From Takifugu bimaculatus (Eukaryota; Chordata; Actinopteri; Tetraodontiformes; Tetraodontidae): a stretch of DNA of 64,000 bases. The stretch spans positions 1 to 64,000 of the forward strand of contig SWLE01000412.1 in NCBI GenBank assembly GCA_004026145.2. The letters are read 5' to 3'. Below, piece after piece: positions 37,717 through 54,845 of this stretch. The position numbers were made by a program, and so were the translations under genes. The notes beneath the pieces were generated by a model. It was given only the letters and a program-made list of their open reading frames with translations. It was not told where the DNA came from and did not search any database. Each line of letters opens with the position of its first letter. Positions within the stretch are counted from its first letter, which is position 1.

Positions 37717-40700
37717 TCAGTCTTGACACTGCGCCTTTTTCTCCAGCTTAAGTTTCAGCTCCGATATTGTCGCCAAGGGAACTAGGAAACATCACACGTA
37801 AGTCTGGATATGATTTCAGTGTAACTAGATGTTTTCTTAGGAGATCCACTCACTCCTTCCAAAAGTGTCCGAGTTGACCCTCGGCCTCACGTTCGTGTCG
37901 CTTGTGGACGCTGAGGAAGAGGAAGATGGCGAGTCGACTGATGATGCGCTGGACAGTTTACGAGGAGCGGGAGTGGGAGGCATCAAGGCTTTCCTAGAGG
38001 TGCTTTTCTCTGCGACTGTGGAGATCAGTGCAGAGGGAACGTCAGCGGAGACATTCCAGCCAAGCAGGGACGCCCAGAGACTGAGACGGGGGGACTTACG
38101 TGGCTGCAGAGAGGCGGAAACGTCCTCCGTCTTGTCTTCAAACTCTGTCACTGTTTGAACATAGAGCTTCATTAGAAACAGCAGCGGGGGGGAATGAAGT
38201 CGCACCTGTTTATCTGGAAGATTTGAGCAGCGGAGTTGAGTGACTGACAGCAGAGTTGTACTCACAGGTGTCGTTCAGGTATATGGGCTCATCCTCGGGC
38301 GATACCGGCGCCGCCTCAGGAGCTGGCAGCCTTAAAGGGACTGAGAAAACAAACCGATTATTGTCGTGAAGGTTGTGACGAGAGCTGTCACATCTCGCTC
38401 ACGAGCTCAGAACCAGCCAGGAGCGGATCACAAACCCAAATCAATACCGATCGCCCGTTAAGAACACGTTCAAATGGTAATATTGCAGCAGGGGGTTCTA
38501 AATCCCTCACAGGGCCTGTGGCTCCAACAAGCATCAGTCACGAGGCTCTTCGTGATGGAGGGGACTCGCCACGCATCGGCGCCGCCAAAGTCAACCTCCC
38601 TGTTTGCACAAGGCTTTGGGGAATCATAACTGCTGCGGACCTGTTGACAGGAATCTAGGTTTATAAACCTATTAACCTTTTTTTTGGGGGGGGGGGGGGT
38701 AATATTAGTTATGAGTTCTTCAGCCAGCTGATAGCCGCTGAAATGCTTGAGCTCATGTTGAGCTCTGGTTCTGTGAGCTCCTTTGTTAAACCAGAACAAC
38801 CTCCTGCCAGGGGGTAAATCAAAGTACATCTAATTACAGGGACGCTTCAGTCATCTGTCTGATTCGCCAAAGGGCCCAAGGTGAAACTCTGCAGCAGAGA
38901 ACGTGGACGTCCCAAATACCTGCGCGCGTCACAGGACCAGAGCAAACAGGTTTGACAGCGAACGGCGGCAGCACACTGGAGGCAGTACCTGGTTTGGGGG
39001 GCACGGTTGGCGGGGCAGGGTTGACGGGCGCCTGCTGAACGCTCTTCTCTCCATTTTCATTATCCGACCAAACAAAAGCTGAAGGAGGAGAGAACTTATT
39101 AAAGGGGAGCATCGATCCCATAACAGAGCGAAGCTGTTCCAGACATACAGATGCTCTTCTCGTACGCCTCTTCGAGGATGAGGGGGATCAGCACACCTTC
39201 TGTTTTCTCTACTAAAAAAGTGACGACGTCATGTAGCGTGGCACAGGGGATCTGCGCAGAAAAGATCGGACAGAGAAACCTTTCTATTTTAGACCTTGAC
39301 CTCATCACCACACACAGGTTGCTCCGTCATGACCTGGTTGAGTCCAGGAGAAATGATCCGTCGGCATGTGCAACATGACTGATTCTTAACTTCAATGGAG
39401 ATTATGCAGATATTAAATAAGAGAGGGCCTGAAGTGGAACCCTGTGGGACTCCACAACATAGAACTATACAAGCTGGCTAACCCGAACCATCGCTCAAGA
39501 CTTGAACCGGTACAGTTTCAGTCAGATAAAAACATCTGGCAGTACTTGAAGCCATGTTGTATTTTCCACTCACGGGATTTTCCACATCGATGACGAAGCT
39601 CCCGTCGTGCACGCGGGTCACGCGGTAATGCTTGAAAATGGAGCTGAGGGGAACAGAAGAAAAACACAAACGAGTCAATGAGAAGCAAGTCAGAAACACA
39701 CGTCGGATGCCTTTATCAAGCTTCATTTATCTGCTCTGGTTCTGAAGGCAAAGGTCCTACTTCAGCTTGTCGGCTAAGCGTGCTAGCGTACCCGTCCATG
39801 TCCTGTCTGGTGGTGACAGCGAAGGTGTTTCCATTGGTGCCCGGCCTCAGCAGCAGGTTGCCTCTCTTGGACTCCCTCTCGAGCAGGATCATCGCTTCCA
39901 GACGGGAAACATTGTGGTAACACCTGGAGCCACATCACCCAGAACCAATTTAGAGAGATATTCAAAGCTAAAATGCGTTTTTGTGCTGGGTTGAGCGTCA
40001 AAGCCGCGATCCTCACGTGGGCAGGTGGGTCCGGGAGCTGACGTACGGGTCGGAGCTGGGCGCAGGAAGTGATTGCATCCTCACTTTTTCCTGCTCAATA
40101 GCCTCTATCAGCGTCTGGATCTGACCTGGGAGCAGGTTGACGGAGGACGGTACGGACAGCTGCAGGATGGGGGGGGGGGGCACGTCCTGTTATACTCGTG
40201 CGCTTTTGTTCATTTTATTATTCGTACTTAAGTTGTGTTCAGACCTCAGTGACGGAGTGGATGAAACCCTTCCACAGCTCGCGGGCCTCCGCACTCGGGA
40301 CCTGCAGACACGAAAGGGGGGCCGTTAGAAGGAAGGAGGAGGTTTTGGAGGGAGTAATCCAGTGTAATCCAGTGTAATCCAGTGTGGTCCCGGTGTCACG
40401 TCCTCACAGTGAGTTTGATGTTTCCATCCTTCATCTGGAGGTTCAGTCGGGCTGCGTCCAAGTTCCGATCAGGACTGCTGTCGTCCGTTACCGAGATCAG
40501 TCCTCCAAGATCCAGAGCCTCTATGTACTGATTACCCACACACACGCGCACACACACACACGCACACACACACACAGTAAGGTAAGATCCTTTGCAAACG
40601 TTTACAGCATCAGGAAGAATTGGAATTGAAGGTTCATCTCTTACATTGGTGTCTTTCTTGTCATTGAAGAAGAAAAGTGTTTTTCCACACAAACACGTCC

Positions 40701-41947
40701 ACAGTTTTCGAGACGTCTACATGCACGCACACACACACACACACACACACAGAAAAGAACAAAAAACACGTGTATGAAATACTGCTACTGGATCATGATG
40801 TTCCACTTTAATCCTGTTACAACAATTCAACATAAATAATTTAGTGACATTTATTAATTTTCTTCCATATATTTCTCAATATCTAGTCCTTTATTACACT
40901 AAACTATTTTTAGAGGTCTTCAAACAGTAATGCGCAGCATACTTAAAGGAAACAAATAGAAAGATCAGATAAAAATACATCCTTATCTAGGTAGAGCAGG
41001 TGACGTCATGGAAACGCTGACTAATATTACCAGTAAAGATCAGCTGGCCTGCATGTGTCAGGGCTGTTTGAGCTCAGGCCTTTGAAAGTCAGGTCCACAA
41101 TTTGTCACTCAACTCTAAATGTAAAATGTTCGACACCTGATTGTTGGGATGTAGGCTTCCGCCCCTCAGAGCCGGCTGTGCCAGTTTTTATGTTTATTTT
41201 CCGACTGCTAATCTTTCCTCTCATCTAACCCAGAAGAGAAGCAGCCAGACCAGTCGCGGAGATGCAGCAGTGCCTGCAAATCTCAAAGTCCACGCATTCT
41301 GATGGGAGCGGGCCCCGCCCCACCCCACCCCGCGCCGCCCCACCCCACGCCGTGCTGCCCCGCGCCGAAAAAAACAGTCGCTCCTTCTATTCCTCATTTT
41401 TTTCCCTCCATCAATCATTGACAACGAAAGAGGAAGAGTGAAGTGATCCACTCATCCAGGCTGGGCGCCTGCACATCCTGCAGGCCAGTCTCGCCGTGCA
41501 CCCCTGATTCATTTGATCAAAATCAGATCAAGAAAACCAGTTCATCTGCCTCTCACGCACAGGAGCTGCTCACACAGCTCAACAATTAGCAACAAGTATC
41601 AATTATAAAATAATAATTAATAAAAGCCAATCAGCACATGTAAGAATCTTTGATTACTTATTGACCTTTAACCTATAAGAGCTGCAGGAGTCACCCTTGT
41701 GATTTCCTCTTCGGCTACTGCAGCACTGGATTATTTACAACCAAGTATCGGTCCCGTCACCCAGCCACTCGTATTGAGATGTGCTGAAATGTGTTTGCCG
41801 ACACATTTCCTGATGTTTTGAGAGAAAAAAAAAAATCTGTGCTAAAGACTGCGAGAGTACCTTATCTTTGAACGACCTCTTCTCCAAAAAGCCTTCGTAA
41901 TAACAGTGAGGCAGCTGGCTCCTCTGTCGCGCCGTCCTGGTCGCCAT
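37717..41947 (-). CDS. stap2: Signal-transducing adaptor protein 2 (PH-SH2 adaptor)
   Basis: Cytoplasmic docking adaptor downstream of tyrosine and cytokine receptors. Exons: 41861-41947, 40645-40716, 40408-40527, 40245-40301, 40017-40159, 39792-39923, 39574-39643, 39149-39251, 38989-39078, 38266-38340, 37854-38150, 37717-37781, total 1311 nt, 436 codons plus stop, no frameshift. Start MATRTARQRSQLPHCYYEGFLEKR matches the STAP N-terminus. PH domain about residues 15-125 (KLWTCLCGKTLFFFNDKKD, ARELWKGFIHSV). SH2 about 158-260, with LLLRPG as the phosphotyrosine-binding strand (the arginine is present). Proline-rich region with VPPKP, then DEPIYLND (a Y-x-N site), a Ser-rich stretch, and a C-terminal short helix ISELKLKLEKK as in mammalian STAP2. 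The last exon is joined through the GTGAGT donor at 37848-37853; reading on without splicing would give an alternative stop at 37837. Confidence 0.93.
40351..40390. repeat. Short tandem repeat, 10-bp unit AGTGTAATCC
   Basis: Three to four head-to-tail copies in a stap2 intron. Confidence 0.85.
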
Positions 41948-43051
41948 CAGCAGCAGCAGCAGAGTCACAAACCTCCTCTCTGATGATTAAAGGTGTCCCA
42001 AAGTCGACAAGTAGCATATCAGACATATCAGACCGCGCATAAAAACGCTGCAAGCCTCCTCGCTGCTGATTGGTTAAAGCGGGCCAGTGGGCGTGTCTTG
42101 GGTAATGTCCACAGGTGAGATCAGGTGGCCCAGCGGTGACGTAAGAGCTCCAGCATGGGAATCACCTGTCTTTCACGTTTGGTGGTAAAAACCGGTTTCC
42201 AAGCAACTACAAATCAACTTCGGGAGTTTTCACTGAGTCAGTTCTCTTCCGTATTGATTAATTGTCTCGGATTAAGTGTCATCATTTTGATGAGCGGTCC
42301 GTCGATACCGATGACGTCACCGTTGTGATTTATTGGAAGGGAAATGGTGATGATTATCACTGCAGCTCCATCGTGGCTCTCAAAACTAGCCGCGTTTTGC
42401 TGCATTTTATAATCAGAATTCCCAGATTCGAGTCCGAAACGTGTACGAACTATATGTCTGTGAAAGGTGGAAGCATTTTAGAAGATTTCGAAATTATAAT
42501 CTTTTTTTAAATATATAAAATAACAGGATTTAAAAAACGATCTTTTCTTCAGATGTCGCACAGACCTGATATTAGTCTTTGAATTCAGATTCAACCAACA
42601 AATAAAAGAGGAAGATGAGTTTCACTTCCTCTTCTGGCACATAGGAGGAACTACTATGAAACCGCAGTTCAACGCCATTGTTAAGTTGTTCCATCTTTAT
42701 ATAACTACAATATGTGAGCAACCTTTTACTTCGTTTTTTCCTTTATTATTTGGGACATGAGTGCCCGAGATTTTTTCCATTGCTCACTGAACAATAATTG
42801 AATAAAAGACTGATCCGGACTCTCAACTTGATGGATTGAATCATCATGATCTTGACTGAATCCTTGATCAACCTGATTGAATCATCTGAAACTCCCCAGT
42901 TATTATTTGAGTGACGTGCCTCTATGACGCAAGTCCCCGCCCACAGCGTGGTGTGCGCATGCGCGTTGGTATCTTGGCGCAGCAGCACCACGGTCAGGAC
43001 AGGAAAAGTAATTTATCATCGCTGCAAATCTCTGTAGGGTTATTTTAAACA
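41948..43051. other. Bidirectional spacer between stap2 and rab11b copy 1
   Basis: The genes are divergent about 1.1 kb apart. A palindromic TGCGCATGCGC (NRF1-type) lies at about 42955-42965, about 90 bases upstream of the rab11b ATG, a likely core promoter. No exon was seen. Confidence 0.5.
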
Positions 43052-44825
<1,774 letters not shown>

Positions 44826-46821
44826 CGCCCGGCTGCGTTCATCCTCCATGTTTTCACATCGACCAGTGCACTTTTCTTTATCTTTGGTTCTGCTCGTGGC
44901 CAACTTCACTCCATCCTTCTGTTTTTTTAGGTTTTTTTTTTGCCTTTGTGTGTTTTGTACATTACCTTTGAACTCGCTATTCTCTGAGAGCAAACTTCAG
45001 GAAGCCTTTTCAGAAAGTTAATGTGAAGCGTGGCAGCTGTCCGCTGTGCTCCTTACGCGTGTCTGGACCCAACCGGTTCAGGTGCGGTTTAAATGGCTAC
45101 CACTAGATGGTGCTGTGTAAATAAACTACCGACAACTTAATTCTAATCTGGTGAAGCAGTATTACAGTGTGATAGCGCGGTTCTTCACTCATTCATGCCA
45201 AAACAATTTTGTATTTATTCAAGAATATTTGGCTTAAGTTGTCATCGTTTTACATTCTGTTTAATAACTATACATTTACAATAAAAGTCTTGACAAAATA
45301 AACGTGTACGCATTCCTGCTGAACATCTTTTTTAAGATCTTTGTCTTGTTTTATTAAGGAATCTGACTCATTTTGCGACATTTTGATGAAGTTACCAGAA
45401 CAAGGGGCCATTTTTGGCCTTTCTGAATGAGCCATCTTATAAATTAATACCTAATTTTGCCCACGTGTGAGTTTTTTTGGAAGCTATGCGTCAGTCTGCC
45501 CAACCGGGGCTGTGCAGGATATTCTGCACTGGTGTTTACCCAGCTAAGCTGCTTATATTCTAAATGATGCTCTAAAGATGGAGCAGCAAAAACTGACACC
45601 AGCAGTTGTTTTTCCACATCAGGATTAATAAACTGCAGCTGTACGCCATAATAGCATCGGTGACACTGGACTGAGAGGATCAACAGTCGGATCAGGGGGA
45701 GCCAGCCGCCGTTTATCCCGTTTTTTATCTGCAAAAACACATTTCACGGCCGACCTCAGCAGCTCCTACTCAAAAATATAATCTAGAAAAATCTCAGCAA
45801 GGTTGTAAAATGACCTGAAAAAAGTTATGTATTAAATCGCACAGCATAAATAACACAACATGTTTATTTGCATACAATCAAAGCAATGATTTAAAATCCC
45901 TTTAAGTGCTGAAGCTACACAACAAAAACAACAACAGAGTCTTGGGAGACGCGCGGCTCCTGGTCGCGTGGCTCCTGGTCGTCTCGGCAACGTCCGGTCA
46001 GAAACGACCACAGTGCTGGTCACATCCCACGTCTTAACCTTTTAAATAACTGCAGCTCACAGATCTGACGCCCGGACTAAAGCCTTTACAGGACAAACAG
46101 TGGACGATCAAATGTCTCGTAAGCCGATAAGCCCCCCTCCCCCCCGAGTGTCCCGGTACAGGATGGAAATGTTCTGGGAGAAAACAAAAACACTGCCGGG
46201 GCGACACAAAGCCGCGGAGCAGCTGTTGCTCTTCCCGCCAAACAGTGACGACGAGGAGGGTCGACACTCTGCTTCAGTGATGTCACAAAATAGGACGATA
46301 AGGAAGCGAGTGACATCAGAATTGCTGGTGCTCGTGTCTGTACCACAGTGGGAGGAGGCGTCTTCGCTAAAACCTCATTTCAGACGCACAAAGAAGGTCC
46401 GGAGTGTTTCGATTCTGGGTGCCGGGCGGCATCGGCCTCTCCGCAGCGTGTGGAAACGTCCCCCTACGGGACGTTTGTCCGACCAGAGCTATGAGACACC
46501 AGAGAGCCATCAGCAGTGCCTTGCAAAACCATAATAACAGTCCTTTACAACCCTTTTTAGAACAATGAGTGGTGTCTGTCCGCAGCCAGCGAGGACCCGT
46601 CAGCTGTTTGGGGTCCTGCTCCTACCTACAGGCATCAACTTGTCTATGAGGAGACGGTTCTCGCCATTCAGGCCTCTTTCCTGGGCCCACGACTGCGCTT
46701 AAGAAGTCAAGCAAGTCCTGGTTAAAAATAAGGAAAAGAGCAACGAACAAAGCAAGTGCTGCTCTAAAGGCCGTGAGGGGTCAGCCCCCGCCCCGGCGCC
46801 CCGGCGCTGCCCCCCTCGTCC
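44826..46821. other. Convergent 3'UTRs of rab11b copy 1 and marchf2
   Basis: The rab11b 3'UTR runs to about 45300. A minus-strand AATAAA (TTTATT at about 45863) suits the end of marchf2. The plus-strand open frame at 46100-46534 is antisense to the marchf2 3'UTR and shows no family features. Confidence 0.5.
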
Positions 46822-48062
46822 TCATACTATACTCTCGCTGGCCGACTTCTTCATCAGTTTGGTCGACAGCAGAGAGTGCTGGGAAGAGCTGGACTCCCTC
46901 GTTTCGGGGACGAGCAGACGCACTTTCTGGTTCGTTCTCCTCCACTCGGAATACAGCTGGCAGTGGTAGCGGAAGGACACCTGCACAGGACGGGGGGGGG
47001 GGGGTGGTCGTTAGGTTGCTGCTCTACGGGCTCGCAGTGGTGGATCCGTAGGAAGTGACATTTACCAGAGTCCACAGGACGTAGATGGTGAAGAGCGCGA
47101 TGGTGAGGGTGATGAGCCCCACGGCCTGCAGCCAGCTCCCCAGCTGGAGATGGTCCTGGGCGCCCTTCAGACACAACCAGCCCGAAATGGCTGCTAGCGG
47201 CGTGATGAACAGGAAGCACACCATGTCGCAGAACAGCGTCCTCTTCTCGTTAAGGGGGCCGGGCTCCTGCAGCCACTGAGGGATCAAAAGCAGGATGAGG
47301 GGGGGGGTAAATGTGATGAGTCAGGCTGCCAGGAGGTGGAGAGCACGTGAGAACAGCGCAGACTCAGACGAACAGCCTCCGCTGTGACGCCGGAACATTT
47401 GAGAAGCCTTAAGGACCTTTGAGAGACACCCTTTGGTGACCGTTCAGCCGATTCAAACGTTCGAGCGCCACTGACCGCCGTCGGGACAGCGTCTCACTAC
47501 TCCACCGAAGCGGGACGACCTCCGTTACCTCTGTGAGCGGCCGCGGCCGCCGCTCGATGCTGAACTCCGTGTGGCAGAGCTCGCAGTAGCTGGTGTTGGA
47601 GGACGACAGCCACTTCTCCAGGCAGCTCTTGTGCACCGTGCCCAGCGTGCCTGTGCAGTAGCACGGGGACAGCAGCCCCTCGCTGATGCCTCCTTCGTGG
47701 CAAATGCGGCAGATGGGGCCGTCGCTGGGGGGGGGGGGGGGGGCAACGCACGTAGAGAGAAAAGAAAAGAACCAGATGAGGTTTGGACGTGAGTGCTGCT
47801 ATTGTGCTCATGGTCGACACATTTGAGTACAACATTAAACACTGTTAAACACGTCTTCCATGTTCTAAAGGAGGCCTCACCTCTGCGCGCCCGCGGGTTT
47901 GAGCACGGAGGACAGCAGGTGTCCGTCCAACGCCGTGACCTGGGCGACGTACAGCGGCTGGCACCCGTCGCCGCCGCCCTCCTCCACATTCTTCCACAGG
48001 CCGGTGCTGCCGGCGCAGTCACACAGGGAGCCGGGCAGGTGGCAACAGCCCCTCGTCGTCAT
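46822..48062 (-). CDS. marchf2: E3 ubiquitin ligase MARCH2 (membrane-associated RING-CH 2)
   Basis: Endosomal and ER-associated ligase that ubiquitinates membrane cargo. Coding exons: 47881-48062, 47529-47724, 47066-47275, 46822-46980, total 747 nt, 248 codons plus stop (human about 246). Starts MTTRGCCHLPGSLCDC; the exon extends to an acceptor at 48166, so 48063-48165 is 5'UTR. Exon 2 of the CDS encodes the RING-CH finger at about residues 62-115 (CRICHEGG, SPCYCTGTLGTVHKSCLEKW, CELCH, in C4HC3 order). The next exon holds two transmembrane helices (DMVCFLFITPLAAISGWLCL and VGLITLTIALFTIYVLW). The tail ends ESIV, a class I PDZ ligand like the one in mammalian MARCH2. A GC-rich donor near 49684 suggests a non-coding first exon 1.5 kb upstream. 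Confidence 0.95.
47727..47743. repeat. G homopolymer (C tract on the gene strand) at a splice acceptor
   Basis: About 17 G. On the minus strand it is a C run followed at once by AG and marchf2 coding exon 2. Confidence 0.95.
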
Positions 48063-48165
48063 GGCTGCGGAGGGGAGAGGGTTCGGAGCGGGAAAGGTCG
48101 GAGGTCGAGGACGAGTACGGCGGCGAGATAGCTCGGCTCTGCGCAGGTGGAGGAACCTCAAGTTT

Positions 48166-51100
48166 CTAGAAAACAAGACATTTACATTAAATGACTCTGG
48201 GTTTTATCTCTGGATTTCCTGGTTTGTGTTTCCAGGAAGGCAGCCTGGCGCTGGGCCAGTAGCTCCGAGCAGCTGGTAGACATAAAAAAAGACATCAGCG
48301 TGCTGGACGTGCAGCAGAGTGATAAACAGCTGCGTCCTCTCTGATAACCCTTCGCCTCAGATAAGAGAAGACGGACGCATGCGCTGCAGCTCCAGTCATT
48401 CTTGCACACGCCGCCTGTAATGGACATTTAAAAAACCCAAAAGGTACATCCCATAAGGAAGGAGGCAACATGTCACTCACAAGCTGGGCTCTTGTTGGGA
48501 TGTGGCCTTTACCAGGCGTGGCGGGGGGGTGAACAAACTCCAGTGATAGTTTAAGGCCTTTTTCCTCACACGATTGGTTATAAATGTTCTAAAAATAATC
48601 AAGTCTATAAAATGCAAAGTCTGTCTGACACAGAAAAAGAGGCACAGATATAATGTATAAAGGAAACAGCCCATCAGCACATCAGTTTATCTTCATTTAG
48701 CCCTTTATTGAATGGAAATATTTGTACATTTAAGGTTAATATTAGCTAACATGAACTTAAATGGAGAGGAATTGTTATGGAAATGAATCGACGCCTGCTT
48801 GGTTTTGAACTTTGTGATAAATTGGGACGTAAGTGGCACCTGAACATGTTTGTGTGGCGGCATTACAGCGTACTTACGCAACACTGGAACAACACTGGGG
48901 GGTGTTTAAGACGCACAATCCCTGACCCAGAAAAACAAAGGATAGCCCCCAAAACCAAGACAACATGCACGGCTCTTTTAAAGGTTTGGATGATGAGACA
49001 CGCTCGGTCGGGCCGTCCTGGAATGTGTTCAGAACTTGACTGATGCTCAAGAATTTATTGGAAATCCCTGGAAGAGCCGACAGGAAGCAAAACTGGGACC
49101 ACAAGCAGCACAATGGCCTTTCTTCTGCCATGAAATGGAACACTTAATAATCATGACCTTTCATTCTTGTGAGCTTCCTTTCAGCATTCACACCTTTCAT
49201 CCTCAATAGGAAACTTCTTCAAATACACAAGTGCATGACCTTTGTAACCCCCCCCATTCCTTACATTAAATAAGGCACATTGGCATGTTTTTAACGATGT
49301 AGGGTGACACTTTCATACCAAGAACGACCTCAAAAGCCGCGTAAACAGACCGTAAACCTGTGGCACCACATCAACTCACACCCCACCACCAAAAGTCCCG
49401 TTTGCATCGGTACCAACCTCGCACCTCTCCGGGGGGGTGACACTTCAATGGGAGACACTTCAATGGGCGACCCTTGCACCGTGCGTTCCCTCCTGGAGCT
49501 GCCGATGAAGTGAACCGGTACCAGCCGTGACCCAGACAAGCAGCCCCCCACAACCGTGACCCCCACCCCCACACAGGCTCGCTATAGTCCCGAGAAAGGA
49601 CTTGTCTATCGGACACATTCCCCATCGGCTGGCTCCTCCAGCTAGCTGCTAGCCCCGCAGAACACATGAAAACACGCACTCACTCCGCGTCCTCTCCTTC
49701 TCACTGGTCCTTCTGGGTCCGGGTCACCGTGAAGTCTCGGCCTTTTCCCCCGGCTTTCATGTTCTGTCGTCGGTCTGTGCGTAACGGAGGCGTTTGGAAG
49801 CGAAAGTGGCGCTAGCTAGCGGCTGATAGCGAGCAGCTGATAAGACCCAACAGACCAGACCTCCGCTTTAAAGGTTCTCCAGAGGATCATCACCGGCTGT
49901 CTGCTCTCTGCTGCGGTGGACACGACAACCCCGGGGGCCAGAAGCACCGCCCGGGTGGCTTTAAACGAGCCTGGGAATGACAGCAGCTTGAGAGGGAGGG
50001 GCGGCAACATCACATCCGCGCCGCAGACGCGATCAAAGGAACAAAGGAAGCGAATAAATGCTGCGGAAACGGTCTAGTTGTGCTTAGGAGAGCACATAGC
50101 GATAGAAAAAGATGAACTTCACACGATTCTGGTGGTCAGAGCGACTCCTGAGACGCAAACCGAGGTGGGAGCACAGAAAAGACGGCACCTCTGCTGGTTA
50201 TTGGAGAAGTTTAGGTTTATTCATGACTCCGTGGTTTGTGAGTAGTGCAGAAGTAGCAAAACATGTTTACATTTGCGGTCTTGACACTCCCCCCCCCACC
50301 CATCAGTCACACGAGAGAACATCTGTCCCAGGTGAGCCAATCAACCATGCAGATGTTTTGCATCTCTGGCTTTCAGTTCCATGTTGGCCTTTAAAGCGGC
50401 CGAGTGAAGGAGCGGTTCTGTTCAAACCGGCTGTTTACAATAAAGGGCTCAAACCGATGAAATGCAAAGACATCCGGCTTCATGATTTTCTTTTTCCTGA
50501 GCACAAAGCTTGATTCCGCGTCCTCCCGCCAGCAGTCAAATCACACAGCACAATTTTTTACATTGATTTCGCCACACAGCATGACAGATCATTCATAAGA
50601 GCCCTGATTATGTCGCCAGACACAGCGATGAAATGCAACCGTAGCAGCCTGGAACCTGCTGGGGGGCCGCTGATGGAGACGGCGTCCGTCTCCTTTGGTT
50701 TCTGTTCAAATGAAGACGCTCCGATTGTTCCGCCCTCGCCCACGCAGAGCCGCCACCAGCTCTTGCTAATTTTCGCCGGGTTCGGAGAATAAAATCACAA
50801 TTACAGAGGCAAACAGAGACTCCAGAGTGCATGAGGGATATTCTGGGTTTGTCCTCTCCTGCACCCTGGTTGCATGAAAGGGGGAGAAAAAAAAAATCAG
50901 GCAGTTGGAGATGGGAGAAAAAAAAAAAGGGGGCATTTTCTGGAGAAGAAATGGAGGCAGAAACCACAGGAAGCAGTGACACACAGGTAGAGGGATCCCT
51001 CACAGTTCCTTCACGAGGAGCGGGTCAAGGGGACCATCAAGGCTGCTTAAATTAGAAAGAATTCGCTGGCTACAGCTTTGGGATCAATCTCGCGACAACA

Positions 51101-51355
51101 TGCAGCTCTGACCCTCTTCAGGCGTATGATCAACCCAGGATATGGTTTCATTTTATTTTCAGACTCCGTTGAAATCAGAGGAAGACAAAAGAAACGAGAA
51201 GAAAGCAGCAGGGAGGAATGTCAGGTAAAAGAGTCCGAGAAGAGTGAACCCGTGAGGGAATCGAGACGACAGCGGTGTGACAGCTGATCTAAACCAGAGA
51301 AGAAGAGTGGAAAAACTGACTGAAAGTCAAACAAAAAAAGAAAAGAGCATGAGCG
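48166..51355. other. marchf2 5' region and rab11b copy 2 3'UTR
   Basis: A likely marchf2 non-coding exon and promoter lie near 49684-49850 (donor GTGAGTGCG on the minus strand). From about 50000 to 51355 nothing is recognised except the probable rab11b 3'UTR; a minus-strand AATAAA (TTTATT) is at about 50216. Confidence 0.4.
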
Positions 51356-53249
<1,894 letters not shown>

Positions 53250-53384
53250 TGTAGAAGACTGTTTTTGGTACTTTTGCGTACTTTCCCACCACACAGAAGC
53301 AACTTCTCTCACCGGTAGCTAGTAGACACCGCCTTCAAGGAAGAGCAGCAGCACGTGAGTTTAAGAGACCTGATTTTCCACCAA

Positions 53385-53545
53385 TGGGAACCGTTGTTTA
53401 ATTGACTGACACATATATGAGCCAATCAGATACGACCTGTCAGTTTTTCGACCAATCGCGATCCGTTTAAGAAACCACGACGAGTCACGACACCCTTTGT
53501 TCTTCAAACGTCCACGCCCTGCGTCTCCTCAGTGACCAATACTTT
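53385..53545 (-). promoter_or_regulatory. CCAAT-rich promoter of rab11b copy 2
   Basis: CCAAT occurs on the plus strand at about 53381, 53432, 53452 and 53536, that is 130-290 bases upstream of the ATG at 53249. Clustered CCAAT boxes fit a housekeeping promoter; function is inferred. Confidence 0.35.
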
Positions 53546-53549
53546 GAAC

Positions 53550-54845
53550 TATATTATGGTCTGCTGAGAAGTATATTCATATTCTCGCTTAAAAACAGCC
53601 CTTTTCGACTAAATTATAGTGTTAACGGAGGGTGACTCCCACATTAAATGTAACCAGTGGTTATTAAGGGGTGTTTGTGCTCCAGTATTATTTGGGAATT
53701 CAGGAACGTTTTATAAACATACCTGACAGCTTTGGATGGAATTTGACACATGTAGTGGGCAAATTAAGTAAAACCTTAAGCACTCAAAGGAAATAACTAT
53801 TTTCCTCACCAAATATTACCAAGTTAGCGTGAGCAAAGGGCTGAAAAGCACCTACGCTACATAAAAGTGCCCTAATTTGGTAGTTTTCCATTGTATTTCT
53901 TCTTAAATTTGATAAATATGAAGCTGACGTCTACCTACAATAAATCCACCCAAATCTTTAGTAATCTGACCTCGACTGCAAGCCTCACTGGTTAATATTA
54001 AATGCAATGAAGTGATGAAAACAAATCCAAACAGCCTGGAGAATATCATTCGTTTCCATTCCAGACGTGCGCTGCCTTTATCACAAGGGCTCATGAACCG
54101 TCTTCTAACATTTCTACACGCACAACAATTCATAGAACCGCTTTATTTTGTATTCATTCGGGATGGATCCAAACACACATACAGCCATCTATTTATCCTC
54201 CTGTATAAATAGATGAATATACACAGATATACATAAATACATATTTCTGATATGCATATTCAGTTTGAAATCATGCTATGCACGTGTAAAGGACTCTCCC
54301 TATGGGATGAGGGCACACAGCAATTTGAAAACACATACACAAAACAGCTGAATAGTTGGAAGAATCCCTACTGACGAACAGTAAATCCCACCAATCTGCC
54401 CATTCAGGTGTAGAGACCATAAATATACAGGGGCCGCAGCCCAACAAACAGATATGGTACAATAACTTGTGTAGATTGCAAACATTTCTCGCCCAGCAGC
54501 AAAAATAAAACCCAAACAAAAATAAGATTCTCAGATTCAAATGGAAAATATATTTGTATATCTTTATATATGTATTTATAATTTTATGTACACATTCTCG
54601 CACACACAACTATGAGAAAGAAAATGAATACGACACAAGACGTGCATGTAAAAAGATGTCCCGAGAAGGCAATGAAGCTTAAAATAAACTCAGACTGTAC
54701 AAAATATTGCTGCTATGTCTTTATCTGATGAATAGCAAACTGATTCTGAATGGCCCCTGCACATCATGAGAATGTGGACGTGTCCTCCCCCACACACAAA
54801 CACTGGACCAACAGAACCCTTCTTTCGTGTGGAACCTCAGTTCCT
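53550..54845. other. Probable pip5k1c 3'UTR and spacer
   Basis: AT-rich, no exon. A minus-strand AATAAA (TTTATT at about 54142) would end a 3'UTR of about 0.7 kb if the last pip5k1c exon is at 54846-54875. Confidence 0.4.

Noticed and set aside
46100..46534. 144-codon plus-strand open frame
   Set aside because: Antisense to the marchf2 3'UTR, no domain, no splice partners, composition like chance GC-rich DNA.
50112..50513. 133-codon plus-strand open frame
   Set aside because: No family resemblance, lies in the rab11b copy 2 downstream region, no supporting splice signals.
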